Assembly (NCBI GenBank): GCA_016714745.1
Contig: JADKCG010000001.1
Span: forward strand, 153,288 to 217,287
Source of the DNA: Elusimicrobiota bacterium
Lineage (GTDB): Bacteria; Elusimicrobiota; Elusimicrobia; FEN-1173
Direction: 5' to 3'
Length of the DNA stretch: 64,000 nucleotides
Made by a program: the position numbers and the translations under genes. Below, one piece after another: positions 37,549-46,312 of this stretch. Numbering within the stretch: the first letter of the stretch is position 1; every line of letters starts with the position of its first letter. The notes beneath the pieces are model-generated. The model worked only from the letters and a program-made list of their open reading frames with translations. It made no database searches and had not been told where the DNA came from.

Positions 37549-37603
37549 AATCGCCCTGGATCCACCGGGGAATCCTGGTTAAAATAATGTAACCTTTCCG
37601 CTT

Positions 37604-38347
37604 ATGGCGCCTCTCATTCAGTTTGACAAGGCCAGTTTGGGGTATGGCTCGGCGACGGTTCTGCGCGACGTCAGTCTTCGGATTGACGAAGGGGAATCCG
37701 TGGGCCTCGTGGGACCGAACGGGTGTGGGAAAACCACATTCCTTCGGGCGGTATTGGGATTGCTCCCCCCTTTGGCCGGGCGGGTGGACCGCCGAGCGGG
37801 GCCGAGGTTCGCCTATGTTCCCCAAGCGGACGAGATGAACCTCCTCTGGCCGTTAACCGTGAAAGACGTGGTGGAACTTCCCGCCCGGGCGAAACGCTGG
37901 GGGGGGCGGGTCGCTGACTCGGACGCCTGCCGGGCGCGGGAAGCCATGGCGCGCGCTGGCGTGGAGCCGATCGCCGATCAACTTTTGCGCGAGGTCTCGG
38001 GCGGACAAAGGCAGAGGGCCGCCCTCGCCCAGGCCCTGGCCCAGGCGCCGGACGTCTATTTGTTGGACGAGCCCACCAAAGGGTTGGACGTGGTGGCCGA
38101 ACGGGACCTGTTGGCTCTTGTCGCGGGTTTGTCGGAGGGGGGGAAGACGGTTTTTCTGGTCAGCCATTCCCTCCATATTCCCCTCAACCTTTCCAAACGG
38201 ATCCTCCTCTTTCATCAGGGGGCGGTGATCTCCTCCACGCCGGAGGATATTATTCGATCGAAACGGTTGGAAGAGGTGTACGGGGTGCCTTTCGTCCACA
38301 TGGAACAAAACGGGCACCGGTGGGTTGTGCCCGAGGGGGTCCGATGA
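37604..38347 (+). CDS. znuC: Zinc/manganese ABC transporter ATPase
   Basis: 247 residues with Walker A GPNGCGKTTFLRA near residue 40, Q-loop YVPQADEMNLLWPL, signature VSGGQRQRAALAQAL, Walker B VYLLDEPTKGLDV and the switch His in FLVSHSLH. It powers the znuA-znuB importer on either side. ATG 37604; the stop overlaps znuB (ATGA). Confidence 0.93.
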   Translation: MAPLIQFDKASLGYGSATVLRDVSLRIDEGESVGLVGPNGCGKTTFLRAVLGLLPPLAGRVDRRAGPRFAYVPQADEMNLLWPLTVKDVVELPARAKRWGGRVADSDACRAREAMARAGVEPIADQLLREVSGGQRQRAALAQALAQAPDVYLLDEPTKGLDVVAERDLLALVAGLSEGGKTVFLVSHSLHIPLNLSKRILLFHQGAVISSTPEDIIRSKRLEEVYGVPFVHMEQNGHRWVVPEGVR

Positions 38348-39157
38348 GTTTCCTGGAGTTGCCGTTCATGCGGACCGCTTTCGCCGCGGGTCTTTTCGCG
38401 GGCACGGCCCTGTCCGTCATCGGAATCTTCTCGGCGACGAGGAGCGTGGCTTTTTCCGGATTGGCGGCTTCTCAACTGGCGGCCCTGGGCGGCGTGGTGG
38501 GGGTCGTCTTGGGTCTTCATGTTGGCGCGAGCGTTTTCTCCTGGTCTTTCGTTGTGGCGGGGTTGATGGCCCTGGCCTTTCTGTCGCGCTCCCGAAAAAC
38601 GTCGGCCGACAGTTGGGTGGCGACCCTCTATGTCCTGGGCGCGGCCCTGGCGGTCTTGGTGTTGTCCAAATCCCCGCGCGGCGAGAGCGAGGCCCTCGGG
38701 GTGTTTTTTTGGAAACATTTTGTCCTTGGGAACCCTGGAAGTGTGGGAAGCCGGGGCGCTGTTCGTTTTAACCTTGGCGGGCTTGGCGTTGTGGTTCCGT
38801 CGGTGGGTATGGCTGGCCTTCGACCCGGTGGGCGCGGAGGTGGCGGGACTGCGGGCGGGGCTTTGGAACGGGATCTTCCAGTTTTTCTTTGCGGCGGCCC
38901 TCACGCTCTCCATTCACATCTTTGGCGTCTTGTTGTCTTTCGCCTATCTCATTCTGCCGGCCACCGCCGGCCTCTTGGTCGTTCGGCGACTCCGAAGCCT
39001 GGTCATCTTCTGCGTTGTTTCTTCCGCGGTGGTCACGGCAGTGGGATTTGAACTTTCCTTCCGCTGGGATTTTCCCACAGGCCCCTTCGTCTCCGCTCTC
39101 TTGGCCCTCCTGGCCATCGGCGCCCGCCTTTACTCTTGGCGCAGAGGTGAGGGGTAA
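38344..39157 (+). CDS. znuB: Zinc/manganese ABC transporter permease (frameshifted)
   Basis: Multi-helix ABC-3 permease. The N-terminal frame gives FLELPFMRTAFAAGLFAGTALSVIGIFSATRSVAFSGLAASQL and continues to FFWKH near 38715. After one shift the next frame gives ILSLGTLEVWEAGALFV, LAFDPVGAEVAGLRAG, IFGVLLSFAYLILPATAGLLV and the C-terminus. ATG 38344 overlaps the znuC stop. The 3' end overlaps a convergent gene by 28 nt. Confidence 0.9.
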
Positions 39158-40686
39158 AAGGACATTTTTCCCGGCGCGCTTTCGGCCCGCACGGGCTCAA
39201 TGCGTTTAATTCCGTCTCGGTTCAGCACCAGGCGGATGCGCTCGTAGCGGGTTTCTCTTTTTGAGGTGAATCGAAGAATCACGTTGACGTGATACACGCG
39301 GGCGCCGGGAATTCTTTCACTTCGACCATCTTTTAACGCGTAGAGCGGTTTCACCGGTTCGTCCATTTTTAACAGGAAATTGCGGAGATTGAATCGGACA
39401 ATGTCGGTGATGCCGGTTTTCCGTTTATGGAATTTCAAAAATTGGTTTGGATACAGTGTGATGTCTTTTGTGTAGTGGATCACTTTTTCTGCCCGCCAGG
39501 TGTTTTCGATTTCTGTGATATGGTCCCGGTTCCTCAACTGCAGGGCCACGGGGTCCACGCGTTTTTCCGGCACGAACCCCACGGCTTCTCGGCAAACCCC
39601 CATCTTCTTTCCGGTCAAGGGATCATAGATGGAGGTCGATTGATCGTAGACATTTTTCGAAAGCCAACTTTGTACGCGGGCCTGGGAGATCGCTTTCATT
39701 CGGTCTTTCAGCATATAGCTGAGGACCAATATGACGAAGAAGCCCATCGACAGCGTGCCATAGACTTTTTGGTAATAAAACGCCACCGCCGTTGCGAACA
39801 GCATGGCAAATCCCGCCCCCATGGCGAGCAGAATTTGTTCGAGCCCTCGATCTCCCTCCCGTTTTCTCACCGTCAAATGCAATACGCTCCCCATGAACTT
39901 TTTTAAAACGCTCAGCCGGAATACCAGTGTTTCGTTCTCATGGCTTTCGTCGACCAGGGAAGGGTATCCTCGCGCTCGCCGGTAAGCGCCTTCTTCCTGA
40001 ATCAGTGCGGTCAAGGCTCCCTCTGAGCGGACCAAGGGGGCCTCTGTCCGGTCTTGGACCAATTGCAGAATCTCGTGGGCCCGTTCTTCGATCAGCAAAC
40101 TGATGTATTCGTCAGTAAAGGCAAACGTGTCGGCCAGGCCCGCGGTCAGGCGAGGGTCCTGAAATTCCGGACGCAGTGCCCGAAACCGGTGGCACACCCG
40201 TTTGACATGGACATGGAACTCAGTCAGCAAGGCTTCGGTCTGCGATGCATCCTTTAACGTTGGAGTGCCATCGGGGTTTTGGAGGAGGCCGGCAATCGCC
40301 CGGGTTTGCGAGCGAAGAGAATTTTTGAATACGCAACCCAACAGCCGCATTTCATAATCCAGCGCTTGGTTGTTTTCCTTTGTGGGTGTTTGCCGGGCGG
40401 CGGTGAGCCGGTTGACGACGCCGGTCAAAGGAGACCGGTCGGATCCGGTGTCCGTCAGCGTGCTGAGAGTGAAGTCCGGGGTGCGGAACCGGAGATAAAG
40501 CAAGAGATCTCGATAGTATTGATTTTTTGAATAGGTGGCATTGTTGACGTCAAGGTTTTCGGGAATAAAAAAATAGGTGTCCACACGATACTGTTCTCGA
40601 GGAAGGTGACGATGCAGGTCGTACCCCAGCTTCACCTCAAACTGGTACTGGTCATGCCGCCGAACAAGTCCGTTGTTGTCGCCCAT
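39130..40686 (-). CDS. Hypothetical protein with two central membrane helices
   Basis: 518 residues on the minus strand, uninterrupted. An N-terminal soluble domain opens MGDNNGLVRRHDQYQFEVKL and carries YFFIPENLDVNN. A central hydrophobic pair follows (LLAMGAGFAMLFATAVAFYY and TLSMGFFVILVLSYML, near residues 300-345). The C-terminal domain is basic (HYTKDITLYPNQFLKFHKRK). No catalytic motif or known family is recognised. Convergent with znuB and divergent from the next gene. Confidence 0.75.
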   Translation of the reverse strand: MGDNNGLVRRHDQYQFEVKLGYDLHRHLPREQYRVDTYFFIPENLDVNNATYSKNQYYRDLLLYLRFRTPDFTLSTLTDTGSDRSPLTGVVNRLTAARQTPTKENNQALDYEMRLLGCVFKNSLRSQTRAIAGLLQNPDGTPTLKDASQTEALLTEFHVHVKRVCHRFRALRPEFQDPRLTAGLADTFAFTDEYISLLIEERAHEILQLVQDRTEAPLVRSEGALTALIQEEGAYRRARGYPSLVDESHENETLVFRLSVLKKFMGSVLHLTVRKREGDRGLEQILLAMGAGFAMLFATAVAFYYQKVYGTLSMGFFVILVLSYMLKDRMKAISQARVQSWLSKNVYDQSTSIYDPLTGKKMGVCREAVGFVPEKRVDPVALQLRNRDHITEIENTWRAEKVIHYTKDITLYPNQFLKFHKRKTGITDIVRFNLRNFLLKMDEPVKPLYALKDGRSERIPGARVYHVNVILRFTSKRETRYERIRLVLNRDGIKRIEPVRAESAPGKMSFYPSPLRQE

Positions 40687-40737
40687 GGATGTCCTCTCTC
40701 CCTAGTCTAGGTCCAGGACCGCTTTCGCGCAAGGGGA

Positions 40738-41190
40738 GTGTCCTCCTTTAAAGGGATTCTTCGAAAAGTTATTCAGGGATTGAAAGACCTCAACGCACCC
40801 TTTGCGCTCACGATGATCAGCGGCGCCCGGCTCTTGGCGCCGTATGTCGTCCAAAATGTTGAGAACATTTATCTCTTGATGGATCCGGAGCAGGGCGAGA
40901 AAGTCCTTTTCAATCTTGAGTCACATCTCTTTCTTCCTTACCCCACAGGGAATGGAAATCTTCATTTTTCGATCCCCTATTATCGAACCTCAATCCCGAA
41001 AGACATTCAAGTCGTCCAGGGGATTCCCGTTGTCTCGAACCTTCAACTTTATCTCGACTTGGTGAACAAACCAACCACCGGGGCTGACCAAGCCGATTGG
41101 CTTTGGACACAGATGAAGGAGAGGGGAACACCCATCGTTCCACTCGACCAACCTGCCACCCAACGCCCCAAAAAAAGGCGCGCGATCTGA
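40738..41190 (+). CDS. Orphan AbiEi-like antitoxin C-terminal domain
   Basis: 150 residues resembling the C-terminal half of AbiEi-family antitoxins: FALTMISGARLLAPYVVQNVENIYLL, and near the end GIPVVSNLQLYLDLVNKPTTGADQADWLWTQM, the VSPVQLYLDL-type motif. The N-terminal winged helix is missing and an in-frame TAG lies shortly upstream, so it is truncated or a domain-only form. No AbiEii toxin is adjacent. GTG 40738 has AAGGGGA almost touching it, an imperfect ribosome site. The C-terminus is basic (RPKKRRAI). Confidence 0.55.
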   Translation: MSSFKGILRKVIQGLKDLNAPFALTMISGARLLAPYVVQNVENIYLLMDPEQGEKVLFNLESHLFLPYPTGNGNLHFSIPYYRTSIPKDIQVVQGIPVVSNLQLYLDLVNKPTTGADQADWLWTQMKERGTPIVPLDQPATQRPKKRRAI

Positions 41191-41250
41191 CAGAGGGAAC
41201 AACAGCAATTCTTCCCACAAAATCCTATAATGGCCGACGAGGTAAAACCT

Positions 41251-41607
41251 ATGAAAGAGTATTTGTTCCCAATTTTGCTTTCCGCTCTGGTGGTTCCGGG
41301 GGCTGGGCAGATTTACAATAAAGAGAAAGGGAAGGGCGTTGTTCTGATGGCCCTTTTCTTTTTGGTTATTTTGGGGTTCATGATCACGCTTTCCGTTTCG
41401 TTGGCGGCGCTTCTTCCGCCGAATATGGCGGTGTCTCCCGACCAGGTTCGGGGTTTGGCGGAAGGCCTCATGGAAGAGAAAAGCGGGTTCATTTCGACTT
41501 TCTGGTTTTTAACACTGGCCATTTGGGGATACGGAATTTTGGACGCCTATTTGGGCGCGCGGGACCTGGTGAAAGCGCGGAACGCTAAACCTCCTCCGGA
41601 ACTGTAG
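41251..41607 (+). CDS. Small membrane protein (TM2/DUF5683-like)
   Basis: About 118 residues with helices in ILLSALVVPGAGQIYNKEKGKGVVLMALFFLVILGFMITL and FISTFWFLTLAIWGYGILDAYLGARD. The motif PGAGQIYNKEKGKG is typical of TM2-like and DUF5683 proteins, whose role is unknown. ATG 41251 is preferred because GAGG lies 8 nt upstream; ATG 41230 is in frame as well. Confidence 0.75.
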   Translation: MKEYLFPILLSALVVPGAGQIYNKEKGKGVVLMALFFLVILGFMITLSVSLAALLPPNMAVSPDQVRGLAEGLMEEKSGFISTFWFLTLAIWGYGILDAYLGARDLVKARNAKPPPEL

Positions 41608-41608
41608 T

Positions 41609-41634
41609 TGCCCGATTTATCGGGCAGTTTTGTC
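41609..41634 (+). terminator. Rho-independent terminator
   Basis: TGCCCGA-TTTA-TCGGGCA followed by GTTTTGT, directly after the small membrane protein stop. Seven perfect pairs and a tight tetraloop; the T-run is short. Confidence 0.75.
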
Positions 41635-41664
41635 GACGGAATAAAATTCGTGCATCTGCTCGGA

Positions 41665-41684
41665 TGGCCCCACGAAAGGGGCCA
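41665..41684 (+). other. Leader hairpin before the RAM-domain gene
   Basis: TGGCCCC-ACGAAA-GGGGCCA, seven perfect pairs, placed 26 nt before the ATG at 41711 and upstream of its AGGAGA ribosome site. Possibly an mRNA-stabilising or regulatory stem. Confidence 0.5.
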
Positions 41685-41710
41685 CACCCATAGAATCACA
41701 GGAGACACTT

Positions 41711-41944
41711 ATGGTCACAGGATTGGTGTTGGTTCGCATGGATGCGGGGCGGGAAAAGACAACCTTGAAACAAATTAAAGAGACCAAAGGCGTGGCCCAT
41801 GTGTCGGCGGTGTACGGTCGTTGGGATTTGGTGGTGGATATTGAGGCGGAGGACTTGCCTTCCATGACCCACATTGTGGTCGAGAAAATTCGGGCCATTC
41901 CCGGCGTCGGTTCGACGGAAACTCTCGTCACCACGGCGATTTGA
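41711..41944 (+). CDS. Stand-alone Lrp/AsnC ligand-binding (RAM) domain protein
   Basis: 77 residues covering one RAM/ActH-like domain: TGLVLVRMDAGREKTTLKQIKETKGVAHVSAVYGRWDLVVDIEAEDL and IRAIPGVGSTETLVTT. The DNA-binding half of Lrp is absent. Such proteins form ring oligomers and bind small effectors. ATG 41711 follows AGGAGA. It lies 4 nt before the peptidase genes; a regulatory link is only suggested by position. Confidence 0.85.
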   Translation: MVTGLVLVRMDAGREKTTLKQIKETKGVAHVSAVYGRWDLVVDIEAEDLPSMTHIVVEKIRAIPGVGSTETLVTTAI

Positions 41945-41948
41945 GCGC

Positions 41949-43258
41949 GTGCGCCCCGTTCGCCTTGTTCTCGCCCTCCTCGTGCCCATGACCCTCGCCG
42001 TCGCGCGTAATCACGCCGCTTTTCCCGTTAAAACCCTCCCGAACGGCCTTCGAACCGTGGTCGTGGAGGACCATGCCTCTCCGGTTGTTTCGCTTCAGAT
42101 TTGGGTACGCTGTGGCGGGGTCAATGAGGCGGGCCCCACATCGGGTGTGTCCCATTTCTTGGAACACATGATTTTTAAAGGGACCGACAAGATCTCGGCC
42201 AACGAGATTTCCAAGATTGTCGAGTCGAACGGCGGGTCCATCAACGCCGCCACCGCCGGGGAAACGACGCACTATTACATCGACATGCCGTCAAACAAAT
42301 GGGAACAAGCGTTTGATGTCCTCTCACAATCCGTCTTGCGTCCGTCTTTTCCTCCCGCGGAATTCGAAAAAGAGCGCAAGGTGATTTTGGAAGAAATCAA
42401 ACGGAGGAACGACGATCCCCAGTCCGACCTCTGGGACGGTTTTTTAGAAGCGCTCTACACCCAGACGCCCTACCGCCAACGGGTGATCGGGTCTGTCAAA
42501 ACCATTAAGGAAATGACACGGGATCGCATGGTGGACCAGCACCGTCTTTATTATGTTCCCAACAACATGGTGGTCGTTGTGATCGGCGACGTGAAAAAAA
42601 AGGCCGTGGAAAAGCGGATCAAAGACGTCTTTGGTGTCTTGCCCCGGGGGACCTTGCCTCCTGCCCCGAACCTGATTGAACCTCCGCGGAAAACAACGAT
42701 GTTCGCACCATTCGTCGAACCGCGAAACAGGCCTATCTGGCCCTTGGGTTCGTGGGGCCCACTTTAAATGACCCCAACCAAGTGGCCATGGACGTATTGG
42801 CCACGACGTTGGGGGGCGGCCAAAGTTCCCGGTTGTACCAAGTTCTGCGGGAAGAAAAGCGATTGGTGTGGACCGTGAGCGCCAGTTTCATCACCCAATC
42901 CGGGTCCGGCGCTTTTGGCGTTTTTGCGGAGTGCCCGCCGGAAAAAGTTCGCTCCTTGCCCAACGATATTTACTTTCTGTTCAACGACGTGGAGTTTAAC
43001 GGATTTAAACCGGAAGAAGTGGCCCGCGCAAAATCCCAATTAAAAAGTTCCTGGCTATTCTCCCAAGAGACTTACCACGGACAAGCGTCCCAGTGGGGTT
43101 TTTACACCGCCTTGGGCGCTCCTGAAATGGTGACGAATTACCTCAAGAAACTGGACGCTGTGAGCGCGGACAGTCTCTCTAAACTTCTTTCTCAATACAC
43201 CATCGGGCGGACCCTGGCGGGCGTGATAGTGACGCCGGGGGACCCCTCCGGCCAGTGA
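41949..43258 (+). CDS. M16-family zinc peptidase, active subunit (frameshifted)
   Basis: GTG 41949 starts a signal peptide (LVLALLVPMTLAVA). The inverted zinc motif HxxEH is in VSHFLEHMIFKGTDK, and the downstream Glu lies in EFEKERKVILEEIKRRND. Near 42700 the frame changes: after PPRKTTMF the next frame supplies RTIRRTAKQAYLALGFVGP. The C-terminal half has LGGGQSSRLYQVLREEKRLVWTV. This is a PqqL/pitrilysin-like bacterial M16B peptidase, probably periplasmic, degrading peptides. Confidence 0.9.
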
Positions 43259-43268
43259 CATATTCCCC

Positions 43269-44582
43269 ATGCGTCCACGATTTATTCTAGGAGCCGCCCT
43301 CATGACCGCTGTCCTCTCGTCTGCCCGCGCTGACACAACCTCGGTTCGGGAATTTCCGAACGGCTTGAAATGGATTCACCGCACTGTTTCACATAACCGT
43401 ATTCTGGCCTTCCAACTGTTTATCCCGGGGGGGGCCATTCATGAGCCCATCGAACGCTCGGGGTTGACCCAATTGATGACCGCCACGATGGTGAAAGGCA
43501 CCTCCAGCCGCAGTGCCCTGGTTTTGGCCCAAGAAATGGAAATGCTGGGCGCTTCTTTTGGCGTTGACGCGCAACCGGACGCCATGGCGGTGGGGGGCCA
43601 AGTGACCGGGGACAAGTGGGCGAAGACCTTTGATTTGTTTGAGGACGTTCTCCTTCGCCCCTCCTTCCCGGAAGCGGAGGTCGAAAAAGAACGGGCCGCT
43701 CTATTAAACGCGATCCAGACAAACGATGAGCACATTTTTAATGTGGCCGAAGAACGATTCCGCAAGGAAATGTTTGGCGCCCATCCCTACGGTCGCCCCG
43801 ACGAAGGGACCGAGAAAAGCGTGTCGACATTGACGCGGGAGGACTTGGTGGTTTGGCACAAACGTCAAGTGTCTCCCCGGGGGGCGGTATTGGTGACCGT
43901 GGGAAAAGTCCCGCTCTCGGCGTTCAGTAAACGCGTGGAGGCCTTTGCGCGGGCCTGGAGGGCCTCCGATCTCCTGGGCGCCCAAGAGGCGTCGGTCTCT
44001 TATCCTTCCGCGAACCGTGTTGCAGAGGAAAAAAAAGTGTTTGAGCAATCGTATTTGATGGTGGGCTACCCGGCTCCGTCCGTTGGAAGTTCGACGTATC
44101 CCGCCGTCAAGCTTTTGAACGCCCTTCTGGGAGGAGGGATGAGCTCGCCTTTGTTCCGCGTGGTCCGGGAAGAAGGCACCCTGGCTTACGAAGTGTCTTC
44201 TTTTTACCCGTCCCGCCGGAAAGGCAGTTCATTTGTTATCTATGCGGGAATGGACCCGAAAAACCTTGGGTTGGCAGAGGAAAAGGTTCGCTCCGTCCTG
44301 GCTGATTTTGTCGCCCATCCTGTTTCGGCCCAGGATTTGGAAGACGCCAAGAATTACATCCGGGGCCATTTCCTGATGGACCACCAGACCAACGGCCGGT
44401 TGGCCTGGTACCTCGGTTGGTGGGAATTGTTGGGCAAGGGCTATGCTTATGACACCGTTTACCCAGCCGACATTTCCAAAATCACAGGAGAGGAGATCGC
44501 TCGGATCGCGAAAGAAATCACGTCCCAACCGTCGGTCACCGTTCGGGTGATCTCCCATAGGCCGGTGTTGGTCACTCCTTGA
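43269..44582 (+). CDS. M16-family peptidase homologue, inactive partner subunit
   Basis: 437 residues with a signal peptide (FILGAALMTAVLSSARA). The position of HxxEH is occupied by LTQLMTATMVKG, so zinc cannot be bound in the usual way. The C-terminal Arg/Tyr region is kept (GGGMSSPLFRVVREEGTLAYEV). Active/inactive pairs of M16B proteins act as heterodimers. It lies 10 nt after the active subunit and just before a peptide importer, consistent with a peptide-scavenging unit. Confidence 0.9.
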   Translation: MRPRFILGAALMTAVLSSARADTTSVREFPNGLKWIHRTVSHNRILAFQLFIPGGAIHEPIERSGLTQLMTATMVKGTSSRSALVLAQEMEMLGASFGVDAQPDAMAVGGQVTGDKWAKTFDLFEDVLLRPSFPEAEVEKERAALLNAIQTNDEHIFNVAEERFRKEMFGAHPYGRPDEGTEKSVSTLTREDLVVWHKRQVSPRGAVLVTVGKVPLSAFSKRVEAFARAWRASDLLGAQEASVSYPSANRVAEEKKVFEQSYLMVGYPAPSVGSSTYPAVKLLNALLGGGMSSPLFRVVREEGTLAYEVSSFYPSRRKGSSFVIYAGMDPKNLGLAEEKVRSVLADFVAHPVSAQDLEDAKNYIRGHFLMDHQTNGRLAWYLGWWELLGKGYAYDTVYPADISKITGEEIARIAKEITSQPSVTVRVISHRPVLVTP

Positions 44583-44596
44583 TCGAAGGGAAAAGG

Positions 44597-46216
44597 ATGA
44601 AGTTTTTTCTCCCCGCCGGTTTTTCCGTTTGTTGTCTTTTGTCCGCCTGCGGCCGCGATCCCGTCCCCGAACCGGCCCTTTCTGCGGCGGACCTTCGCCC
44701 CACAAGGGGCGACACCTTTGTCGAGGCCTCCCTCGGCGATCCTTCCCGTCTTAATCCTCTTCTGGCGTCCGATTCTGCGTCGGGCTCGGTCAATGGATAT
44801 CTCTTTAATGGGCTCGTAAAATACGACCGGGATTTGAAACTCGTGGGGGATTTGGCCGAGTTTTGGACGGTGAGTCCGACCGGCCTGGACATTGTTTTTC
44901 ATTTGCGTAAAAATGTTCTTTGGCATGACGGCGTTCCCTTGACCGCTGACGATGTGGTGTTTACCTACCAGCGGTTGATCGATCCGAAAGTGATGACGCC
45001 CTACGGGTCCGATTTCGCCTTGGTGAAATCGGTGACCGCTGTGGATCCCCACACGGTGCGGGTGGTCTATAAAGAACCCTTTGCCCCGGCCTTGGAATCT
45101 TGGGGCATCGGAATCGTTCCGCAACATATTTTCCAAAACACGGATTTCAATACAAACTTCGCCAATCGAGCCCCCATTGGGACCGGGCCCTATAAATTCC
45201 AAATTTTAAAGACAGACGAAAAAACGGTCTTGGTCGCCAATCCCCACTATTTTGAGGGCCGCCCGAACATCGACCGCGTGGTGATCCGTGTCATCCCCGA
45301 CAGTTCCGTTCAATTTCTGGAGCTGAGAAGCCAATCCATTGACTCCATGGGCCTCAGCCCGGACCAATACATGGCCTACGACTCTTTTTTTAAACACCAT
45401 CAAAAGTTCCGCTATCCCTCGTTCAGTTACACCTTTTTCGGTTTCAACCTGCAACGGGAACTCTTCAAAGACCTACGTGTGCGCCAAGCCCTGTCCCTGG
45501 CTTTGGATAAACGTGAAATCATCGATGGCGTGCTTTTGGGCTATGGCCGTTCCGCCACAGGCCCCTTCCCCCCGTCTTCATGGGCGTTCGATCCCACGGT
45601 ACCCGAATTGCTTTTTGATCCCGTGAGGGCGAAGGCCCTCCTGGCGGAGGCGGGGTGGCGGGACACCGATGGGGACGGCGTGCTGGACAAAGACGGCAAA
45701 CCCTTTGCCTTTACGGTCATCACCAATCAGGGCAATAAGATGAGGGAACAGACCGCCGTTATTTTGCAGGCTCACCTGGCGCGGGTTGGTATTAAAGTGG
45801 AGGTTCGTGTTTTGGAATGGTCCTCTTTCATCCATGATTTCGTGGATAAGGGGAACTTTGACGCCATTATTTTGGGCTGGAACCTTGGCAGGGATCCCGA
45901 TCAATATCTCATTTGGCATTCCAGCCAGAAGGGGGAAGGCCGATATAATTTCATCGGCTATCAAAATCCTTTGGCGGACAAACTGTGGGAAGACGGGCGA
46001 CGGACCTTCGACCAAAGGGAACGGCAGGTCATTTATCGAAAACTTCATCGAATGTTGGCGGAGGATCTGCCTTACATTTTTCTCTATTACCCCGAGGCCT
46101 TGCCCACCGTCCATAAACGTTTCCAAAGCGTGATCGTTGCCCCCGCGGGCATCGGCTGGAATTTTCGGGAGTGGTACGTGCCAAAATCTCTTCAACGTTA
46201 TCGCTTGGCGAGCTGA
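44597..46216 (+). CDS. Peptide ABC transporter substrate-binding lipoprotein (SBP_bac_5)
   Basis: A lipoprotein signal ends at LLSACGRD. The SBP family 5 fold shows FVEASLGDPSRLNPLLASDSAS, WHDGVPLTADDVVFTYQRLIDP, GTGPYKFQILKTDEKTVLVANPHYF, DLRVRQALSLALDKREII and AKALLAEAGWRDTDGDGVLDKDGKP. It delivers oligopeptides or dipeptides to the permease encoded next. ATG 44597 with AGGG upstream places the lipobox correctly. It starts 14 nt after the M16 genes. Confidence 0.93.
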   Translation: MKFFLPAGFSVCCLLSACGRDPVPEPALSAADLRPTRGDTFVEASLGDPSRLNPLLASDSASGSVNGYLFNGLVKYDRDLKLVGDLAEFWTVSPTGLDIVFHLRKNVLWHDGVPLTADDVVFTYQRLIDPKVMTPYGSDFALVKSVTAVDPHTVRVVYKEPFAPALESWGIGIVPQHIFQNTDFNTNFANRAPIGTGPYKFQILKTDEKTVLVANPHYFEGRPNIDRVVIRVIPDSSVQFLELRSQSIDSMGLSPDQYMAYDSFFKHHQKFRYPSFSYTFFGFNLQRELFKDLRVRQALSLALDKREIIDGVLLGYGRSATGPFPPSSWAFDPTVPELLFDPVRAKALLAEAGWRDTDGDGVLDKDGKPFAFTVITNQGNKMREQTAVILQAHLARVGIKVEVRVLEWSSFIHDFVDKGNFDAIILGWNLGRDPDQYLIWHSSQKGEGRYNFIGYQNPLADKLWEDGRRTFDQRERQVIYRKLHRMLAEDLPYIFLYYPEALPTVHKRFQSVIVAPAGIGWNFREWYVPKSLQRYRLAS

Positions 46217-46234
46217 CCATGTTGGCCGTGAGAA

Positions 46235-46295
46235 GCGCGGGCGTCTCGCCCGCCCAGGGCTTTCAATCCAAAAAATGCGGGCGAGACGCCCGCGC
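46235..46295. repeat. Perfect 19-bp inverted repeat between the SBP and dppB genes
   Basis: GCGCGGGCGTCTCGCCCGC (46235-46253) and its exact complement (46277-46295). Each arm is itself a GCGGGCG-TCT-CGCCCGC hairpin. A third single arm is at 49867-49885. The form matches a GCGGGCG/CGCCCGC repeat seen widely in bacteria. It may stabilise the SBP mRNA relative to the permease genes. Confidence 0.85.
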
Positions 46296-46312
46296 TCCCA
46301 AGGCATAAACGT

